From Lachnospiraceae bacterium (GTDB lineage Bacteria > Bacillota > Clostridia > Lachnospirales > Lachnospiraceae), in the NCBI GenBank assembly GCA_024694785.1, contig JAILJL010000093.1, forward strand, positions 1 to 10,893: a stretch of 10,893 bases of DNA, in the 5' to 3' direction. The translations under genes and the position numbers were made by a program. The notes under the pieces were generated by a model. That model saw only the letters and a list, made by a program, of their open reading frames with translations. It did not search any database and was not told the origin of the DNA. The stretch's first letter is position 1. Every line of letters begins with the position of its first letter. Of the stretch, positions 6,140-10,893 are shown piece by piece.

Positions 6140-7063
6140 ATGAAGAAGGAGTTTTCAAGAATCTGGGCAGAAGCAAAGAACCTTGATACCAAGGTAGTTG
6201 CAGTAGCAGTAGCTCAGGATTCCGCAGTACTTGAAGCAATTGCAGGTGCAAAGAAGGCAGGAGTTATCAATGCCGTTCTTTTTGGATCTAAAGCTAAGAT
6301 TGAAGAGGCTGCAAAGGGAGTAGACATTAATCTTAATGATTATGAAATAGTAGATATTGAGGACAATACCGAAGCCGCTCAGGCAGCAGTAAAGTATGTT
6401 CACGATAAGAAGGCTGACATGGTTATGAAAGGTATCGTAGATACCAAGACCGTTCTTAAGGCAGTTCTTGATAAGGAGAACGGCTTACGTACCGGTAAGC
6501 TTCTTTCACATGTCGGAGTATTTGAAGTAGAAGATTTACATAGAATGCTTTTCATTACAGACGCAGCATTTAATACGTATCCTACACTTGAGGATAAGAA
6601 GCAGATATTGGAGAATGCGGTAGTCGTAGCACATGCGTGCGGAATCGAGTGCCCGAAGGTGGCTCCTATTGCGGCAGTAGAAGTAGTTAATCCTAAGATG
6701 CAGCCGACACTTGATGCAGCTGAGCTTACAAGAATGAATGAGGAAGGTGAGATTACAGGATGTATCGTTGACGGACCTCTTGCATTTGACCTTGCAATTT
6801 CGCATGAAGCTGCAGAGCATAAGGGAACAACCGGAAGAAAGATCGCAGGAGATGCTGATATCATCCTTGTTCCGGCAATCGAGACAGGTAATGTATTATA
6901 TAAGTGCTTAGGACACTTATCCGATACAGAAAACGGCGGATTACTCGTAGGAACTGCGGCACCGGTAGTGCTTACATCAAGATCCGATTCATATGAGACA
7001 AAGATGAATTCAATCGTTCTTGCAGCAATGGTTGCAGAGAAGCTTAAAAAGGAAGGAAATTAA
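6140..7063 (+). CDS. ptb: Phosphate butyryltransferase
   Basis: A 307-residue cytoplasmic enzyme of the phosphate acetyl/butyryltransferase family (PF01515), close to the usual Ptb length of about 300. It transfers the butyryl group from butyryl-CoA to phosphate, giving butyryl phosphate and CoA (EC 2.3.1.19), the next-to-last step of butyrate formation. Family features include the K-A-D-M-V-M-K-G segment in the first half followed by T-G-K-L-L-S-H-V-G, the V-D-G-P-L-A-F-D-L-A segment, the D-A-D-I-I-L-V-P block followed by the conserved G-N-V-L-Y-K, and the late P-V-V-L-T-S-R-S-D-S strand-turn. AAAGGG (6127-6132) lies 7 bases before ATG. The butyrate-specific name, rather than phosphate acetyltransferase, rests on its length, its overall likeness to clostridial Ptb, and the butyrate kinase gene one base downstream. 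A related role with other short branched acyl-CoAs is possible. Confidence 0.93.
   Translation: MKKEFSRIWAEAKNLDTKVVAVAVAQDSAVLEAIAGAKKAGVINAVLFGSKAKIEEAAKGVDINLNDYEIVDIEDNTEAAQAAVKYVHDKKADMVMKGIVDTKTVLKAVLDKENGLRTGKLLSHVGVFEVEDLHRMLFITDAAFNTYPTLEDKKQILENAVVVAHACGIECPKVAPIAAVEVVNPKMQPTLDAAELTRMNEEGEITGCIVDGPLAFDLAISHEAAEHKGTTGRKIAGDADIILVPAIETGNVLYKCLGHLSDTENGGLLVGTAAPVVLTSRSDSYETKMNSIVLAAMVAEKLKKEGN
7051..7057 (+). promoter_or_regulatory. Ribosome-binding site of buk inside the end of ptb
   Basis: GGAAGGA lies within the last codons of ptb, 7 bases before the buk ATG at 7065. It fixes the buk start and suggests translational coupling, since ribosomes ending on ptb would expose or reload at this site. 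Confidence 0.8.
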
Positions 7064-7064
7064 G

Positions 7065-8138
7065 ATGAATAAGATATTAGTTATCAATCCGGGTTCAACC
7101 TCAACCAAGATAGGTATCTATCATGACGAGGAGCAGATATTTGTTACCAACATTCATCACGAGACAGAAGAGATCAAGAAGTATGCAAGAATAATCGACC
7201 AGCTTGATTTCAGAAAAGCTCTTATTGAGAAGGCACTTGTTGACGCAGGCGTAGATCCTACATCTCTTAATGCAATCGTAGGACGTGGCGGACTTGTTAA
7301 GCCGATTGTATCCGGTACATATGCAACAACTGAAGAATTACTCCGTGACCTTAAGGCAGGAGTTCAGGGTGAGCATGCAAGTAACTTAGGCGGACTTCTC
7401 GCACATGAGTTAGCTGCTCAGTGGGGCAACATTCCTTCATATATCGTAGACCCTGTAGTAGTTGACGAGATGGAAGAAGTAGCAAGATATTCCGGACATC
7501 CTGATGTACCGCGTGTAAGTATCTTCCATGCCCTTAATCAGAAAGCAATTGCAAAAAGATACGCAAAGGAAATCGGTAAGAAGTATGAGGATCTTAACTT
7601 AATCGTAGTACACATGGGCGGAGGAGTATCCGTAGGTGCACACGAGAAAGGTCGCGTAGTAGACGTATATAACGGACTTGACGGAGATGGCGCTTTTGCA
7701 CCGGAGAGAGCAGGCGGACTTCCTGCAGGCGGACTCGTAAGACTGCTTATGAGCGGTAAGTATCCTGATACCAAGTCAGCTATGAAGATGATCGTTGGCG
7801 GCGGCGGAGTTGTTGCTTATCTTGGAACCAACAACATGATCGAAGTAGAAAAACGCGCGGAATCAGGCGATCACGAAGCATATATGGTACGTGAAGCGTT
7901 CCTTTATCAGATAAGCAAAGATATCGGGGCAATGTCTACGGTACTTAAGGGCAAGGTTGACCAGATCCTTGTTACCGGTGGTGTAGCACATGATGATTAT
8001 ATTGTAGATCATATCAAAGAGAGAGTATCTCATATTGCTCCTGTATCCGTATACCCGGGCGAGGATGAGCTCCTTGCACTTGCACAGGGTGGTTTAAGAG
8101 TTCTTAATAAGGAAGAAGAAGCAAAGATTTATAAATAA
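7065..8138 (+). CDS. buk: Butyrate kinase
   Basis: A 357-residue cytoplasmic kinase of the acetate/butyrate kinase family (ASKHA fold), the usual Buk length. It converts butyryl phosphate and ADP to butyrate and ATP (EC 2.7.2.7), giving energy by substrate-level phosphorylation. Visible motifs are the phosphate-1 loop I-N-P-G-S-T-S-T-K at 7-15, I-F-H-A-L-N around His155, the phosphate-2 loop H-M-G-G-G-V-S-V-G-A-H at 183-193, the G-L-D-G-D-G-A-F-A-P-E-R-A-G stretch just after it, and the adenosine loop V-T-G-G-V-A at 303-308. The ATG at 7065 is one base after the ptb stop. A longer reading from TTG at 7020 would overlap ptb by 44 bases and lacks the family's N-terminus, so it is not used. With ptb it forms the classical butyrate kinase route, an alternative to butyryl-CoA:acetate CoA-transferase. 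Confidence 0.96.
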   Translation: MNKILVINPGSTSTKIGIYHDEEQIFVTNIHHETEEIKKYARIIDQLDFRKALIEKALVDAGVDPTSLNAIVGRGGLVKPIVSGTYATTEELLRDLKAGVQGEHASNLGGLLAHELAAQWGNIPSYIVDPVVVDEMEEVARYSGHPDVPRVSIFHALNQKAIAKRYAKEIGKKYEDLNLIVVHMGGGVSVGAHEKGRVVDVYNGLDGDGAFAPERAGGLPAGGLVRLLMSGKYPDTKSAMKMIVGGGGVVAYLGTNNMIEVEKRAESGDHEAYMVREAFLYQISKDIGAMSTVLKGKVDQILVTGGVAHDDYIVDHIKERVSHIAPVSVYPGEDELLALAQGGLRVLNKEEEAKIYK

Positions 8139-8149
8139 GGATCGAATAT

Positions 8150-9328
8150 ATGGATGAATTAAGAAGTTTCTTAGAGGAGACGCTTAATATACAGCTTAAT
8201 AAGATCATTATTAGTAATGGTAAAGTAAAGGGCGGAGTGAACAAGATTCACATCCGCCCGATTCTGCTGAAAGAAAAGCTCTGTTTTCAGTTTGCATCGT
8301 ATACCGATAAGCAGGTATTTCATGAGAATTATGAAAGTGCCGATGCAATAGAGAAGATACTTATACTTATGGGAGATTACAAGCAGTGTGAAATCGACCA
8401 TAAGAGTAAAACGGTGACCTGTCTTATAAGTAAAAAGGGTAAGGTTACCATTAAGGTAAAAAATAATACAAAAGAAGAGACAGAGACAGATCCAAAAGAA
8501 GGACTTTCTCATAACAGGAAGAAAAAATACTTAATTCCGGAAGGGACACCGGTACCGTTTCTTATCGATCTTGGCGTAATGAGCGCCGATGGTAAGATAC
8601 ATGATAAGATGTATGATAAGTACAGGCAGATTAACCGGTTCCTGGAATTCGTGGAAGATATTCTCCCTGCTTTATCCAAAGACAGAGAGATTACAATAAT
8701 AGATTTCGGATGCGGCAAATCATATCTTACTTTTGCGATGTACTATTACTTATGCAAGTTGAATGATTATAATGTAAAGATGATAGGACTCGATCTAAAG
8801 GAAGATGTTATAGATAAATGCAATAAGCTTTCGGAAAAATACGGATACGGAAAGCTAAGCTTCTTAGTAGGAGATATCAAGGATTATGAGGGTGTCGATA
8901 AGGTTGATATGGTAGTAACACTTCATGCCTGCGATACCGCAACGGATTACGCGCTTTATAAAGCCGTTAACTGGAATGCAGATGTTATATTGTCGGTTCC
9001 GTGCTGTCAGCATGAGATGAATAAGCAGCTTAATAAAACATATAAAGATACCGATATTTCTGCGCTTTTATCCTATGGTATAATAAGGGAGCGTACGGCG
9101 GCATTATTTACAGACGCAGTAAGGGCCGAGGTTCTACGGGATTGTGGATTTAGTGTCCAGCTGTTGGAATTTATTGATATGGAGCACACGCCGAAGAATA
9201 TTCTTATTCGTGCGGTGCGTGAGAAGAAAAAGATTGAGATTAAAGCAGATAAGAAGACATACCGGGATGCAGTTACATATCTTGGAGTTGAACCGATACT
9301 GCTTAAGCTTCTTGATAAAGAAAGGTAG
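8150..9328 (+). CDS. Class I SAM-dependent methyltransferase, METTL25/Methyltransf_32 type
   Basis: A 392-residue, probably cytoplasmic protein. Residues 1 to about 130 form an N-terminal region rich in beta-prone segments (I-R-P-I-L-L-K, then C-F-Q-F-A-S-Y, then K-Q-V-F-H-E-N) that seems to accompany this family in clostridia. The Rossmann methyltransferase domain follows: SAM-binding motif I D-F-G-C-G-K-S at 185-191, the acidic residue Asp215 in G-L-D-L-K, the motif T-L-H-A-C-D-T-A-T-D at 257-266, and V-P-C-C-Q-H-E at 283-289. The H-A-C-x-x-x-T and P-C-C-x-H pair is typical of PF13679 (METTL25, GSTCD and relatives), whose bacterial substrates are not established as far as I know. A charged tail of about 35 residues ends the protein. 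AAGGA (8137-8141) overlaps the buk stop and lies 8 bases before ATG. The gap after buk is 11 bases, so it should share the buk transcript. An RNA or protein substrate is a guess. Confidence 0.87.
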   Translation: MDELRSFLEETLNIQLNKIIISNGKVKGGVNKIHIRPILLKEKLCFQFASYTDKQVFHENYESADAIEKILILMGDYKQCEIDHKSKTVTCLISKKGKVTIKVKNNTKEETETDPKEGLSHNRKKKYLIPEGTPVPFLIDLGVMSADGKIHDKMYDKYRQINRFLEFVEDILPALSKDREITIIDFGCGKSYLTFAMYYYLCKLNDYNVKMIGLDLKEDVIDKCNKLSEKYGYGKLSFLVGDIKDYEGVDKVDMVVTLHACDTATDYALYKAVNWNADVILSVPCCQHEMNKQLNKTYKDTDISALLSYGIIRERTAALFTDAVRAEVLRDCGFSVQLLEFIDMEHTPKNILIRAVREKKKIEIKADKKTYRDAVTYLGVEPILLKLLDKER

Positions 9329-9331
9329 AGA

Positions 9332-10893
9332 ATGGCTAAGATACTTTTAAAAGCGGGTATTCTTACGGGAATATTCGTAATAAGTGTTTTCATAATGGAG
9401 TTTTTCTCGAGTATATCGGGTGAGGACCGGACTGCAAAGATGAGCGAGCCGACTTTGCCGACAATAGTTTTATTTGAGAACGGCCAGGAGATTAATACGC
9501 TTTTTGGGTATACCAGCGAGATGAATACGGATTATATGCGTGACACAATAACGCCGCTATTTAATAATCTGTCGCTTCCGGTCGTAATTAATACATATGG
9601 TGCTGATGTAGAGGCAATCAACTACAAGGTAAGGACGCTTAACGGAGATCGCCTGGTTGAAGATACGGATGTGCGCGAATTCTCGGTAGACGGCGCGAAG
9701 ATTAAGGTTACATTCTCGATTCAGAATCTTCTCGAGGCAAAAGTGGAATATCAATTGGTAATTACACTTACCGTTGATGGAAGGGATGTATATTATTATA
9801 CAAGAATAATTGTTCCGACAGATATGTATGCCAAGGAATGTATAGCGTTTTGTACCGCGTTTCACAGTAAGACCTTTGATCCTGATAAGAAGCAGGATCT
9901 TGCAATTTACATGGAATCGGATCATACAATGGCGAATGATAACATTCATTATGTTACGATAAAGTCTTCAATGAAGGAGCTTTTTTACGCGAATTTTGAA
10001 TGTGCCCCAATAACCGATATTCATGTTAATGTCAAAGAGATTAAAGAAGAGTATACTGCGCTTACTATAGAATACAGCATCGGGGCCAAGGGAGAAAACG
10101 GAGAGCCTGAGTATTATAACGTAGAGGAATACTATAGAGTCAGATGCGGTACGGAAAGAATGTATCTTCTTAATTTCGAGCGAACCATTAATCAGATATT
10201 CAGAGAAGATGGAGATAACTTTGGTAAAAACGCCATCCGCCTGGGAATAACAGGCGAGGAGGATGTAGACTATAAGACCAGTGAGAATGGAACGATAGTA
10301 GCATTTGTTCAGGAAGGCGATCTCTGGGAATACTCCGGAATCAACAATTCTCTTGCGCGTGTATGGTCATATAGAGGCTATGAGCAGCTCGACGAACGAG
10401 AGAATAACAGCAATCATTCTGTAAGGGTTATAAGAGTAGATGAGACGGGAAGTATAGATTTCATCATATGCGGATACGCACCGCGCGGTATTCATGAGGG
10501 ACAGGTCGGAATCAGTGTATACCATTACGATTCCATAGCAAACGCGAATGAAGAGATTCTCTATATTCCGTTTTCGCGCTCATACCAGATGGTGGAGCAG
10601 ATGGTGGGCAAGATACTTTATGTTAATGACCTTAATCATTTCTATATAAAGTGCGAGAACAATATCTATGATATAGATCTTACTACGAGAAAAGCGACCA
10701 TCATGGCAAGCGGACATGGCGACGGATGGTACAGTGTCTCGGAAGATTCGTCAAGAATGGCATTCTTAAGTAAAGGAAATGAGAACAAAGGAAAGACTAT
10801 AGAGTATTATAATCTTGAGGCAGGAACGAAGATTGAGATAAGAGCGGAACAGGACGAGTGGGTAAGACCGCTTGGATTTATTGAGCATAATCT
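9332..10893 (+). CDS. Membrane-anchored protein of unknown function (3'-truncated by window edge)
   Basis: An open frame from ATG at 9332 runs without a stop to the end of the window, giving 520 residues so far. AAAGG (9321-9325) lies 6 bases before the ATG, overlapping the end of the methyltransferase gene, and only 3 bases separate the two genes, so they are surely co-transcribed. Residues about 7-25 (ending near F-I-M-E-F-F) form one hydrophobic segment with Lys3 and Lys7 on its N side. This suggests an uncleaved anchor with the rest outside the cell; no lipobox cysteine is seen. The remainder is soluble and beta-rich. Parts from about residue 310 on, such as T-I-V-A-F-V-Q-E-G-D-L-W-E-Y and N-N-I-Y-D-I-D-L-T-T-R-K-A, read like blades of a TolB/YVTN-type beta-propeller, but I cannot confirm the fold. 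I do not recognise the family. Confidence 0.85.
   Translation, partial: MAKILLKAGILTGIFVISVFIMEFFSSISGEDRTAKMSEPTLPTIVLFENGQEINTLFGYTSEMNTDYMRDTITPLFNNLSLPVVINTYGADVEAINYKVRTLNGDRLVEDTDVREFSVDGAKIKVTFSIQNLLEAKVEYQLVITLTVDGRDVYYYTRIIVPTDMYAKECIAFCTAFHSKTFDPDKKQDLAIYMESDHTMANDNIHYVTIKSSMKELFYANFECAPITDIHVNVKEIKEEYTALTIEYSIGAKGENGEPEYYNVEEYYRVRCGTERMYLLNFERTINQIFREDGDNFGKNAIRLGITGEEDVDYKTSENGTIVAFVQEGDLWEYSGINNSLARVWSYRGYEQLDERENNSNHSVRVIRVDETGSIDFIICGYAPRGIHEGQVGISVYHYDSIANANEEILYIPFSRSYQMVEQMVGKILYVNDLNHFYIKCENNIYDIDLTTRKATIMASGHGDGWYSVSEDSSRMAFLSKGNENKGKTIEYYNLEAGTKIEIRAEQDEWVRPLGFIEHN

Noticed and set aside
7020..7064. TTG start 15 codons upstream for butyrate kinase
   Set aside because: It would overlap ptb by 44 bases, and the extra residues are just the ptb end read in another frame; the family N-terminus begins at the ATG at 7065, which has its own SD.
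9557..9949. Minus-strand open frame of 130 residues near the right edge
   Set aside because: It lies wholly opposite the continuous plus-strand frame from 9332, which has an SD and tight operon spacing; the antisense product has no recognisable motif.

Overview
The window looks like chromosomal DNA from a Gram-positive anaerobe of the Clostridia, most likely a Lachnospiraceae member of the Butyrivibrio/Coprococcus type. The evidence is a moderately AT-rich composition, strong GGAGG/AAGGA ribosome-binding sites, consensus TTGACA/TATAAT promoter elements, a ptb-buk butyrate operon, and a secreted papain-like protease of a type common in clostridia. The assignment is inferred from gene content; there is no rRNA or other marker. 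All genes are on the plus strand and packed tightly. No gap exceeds 300 bases, and I see no tRNA, rRNA, CRISPR array, insertion sequence or prophage gene.

Layout. (1) 1-1888: a charged coiled-coil protein of unknown function, cut or starting at the window edge, then an AI-2E/PerM-family membrane permease, closed by a clear intrinsic terminator. (2) 1889-3679: a monocistronic unit, with an AT-rich leader holding a palindrome and candidate promoters, then a secreted membrane-anchored C1A cysteine protease with a Cwp84-type lectin-like domain. It ends in a long GNRA-capped hairpin plus T-run that also resembles a dispersed GGGACGGTTCCC-type repeat. (3) 3707-10893 and beyond: a strong sigma-A promoter with an inverted repeat in its spacer, followed by five closely spaced genes with no visible terminator between them. 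They are a 774-residue TPR/coiled-coil/AAA+-like protein, phosphate butyryltransferase (ptb), butyrate kinase (buk), a METTL25/Methyltransf_32-type SAM methyltransferase, and a membrane-anchored protein of unknown function that runs off the right edge.

Function. ptb and buk convert butyryl-CoA to butyrate with ATP formation, so the organism probably makes butyrate by the kinase route. The genes around them have no known place in that pathway. The most unusual item is the 774-residue protein. Its C-terminus aligns by eye with the CbxX/SpoVK AAA+ family and keeps Walker A, but the usual Walker B Asp-Glu reads Glu-Lys and the arginine-finger position reads Lys. It may therefore bind nucleotide without normal hydrolysis, possibly as a scaffold or regulator. 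Five start codons differ from the longest possible reading or were checked against ribosome-binding sites (606, 3790, 6140, 7065, 8150); the reasons are given in the entries.
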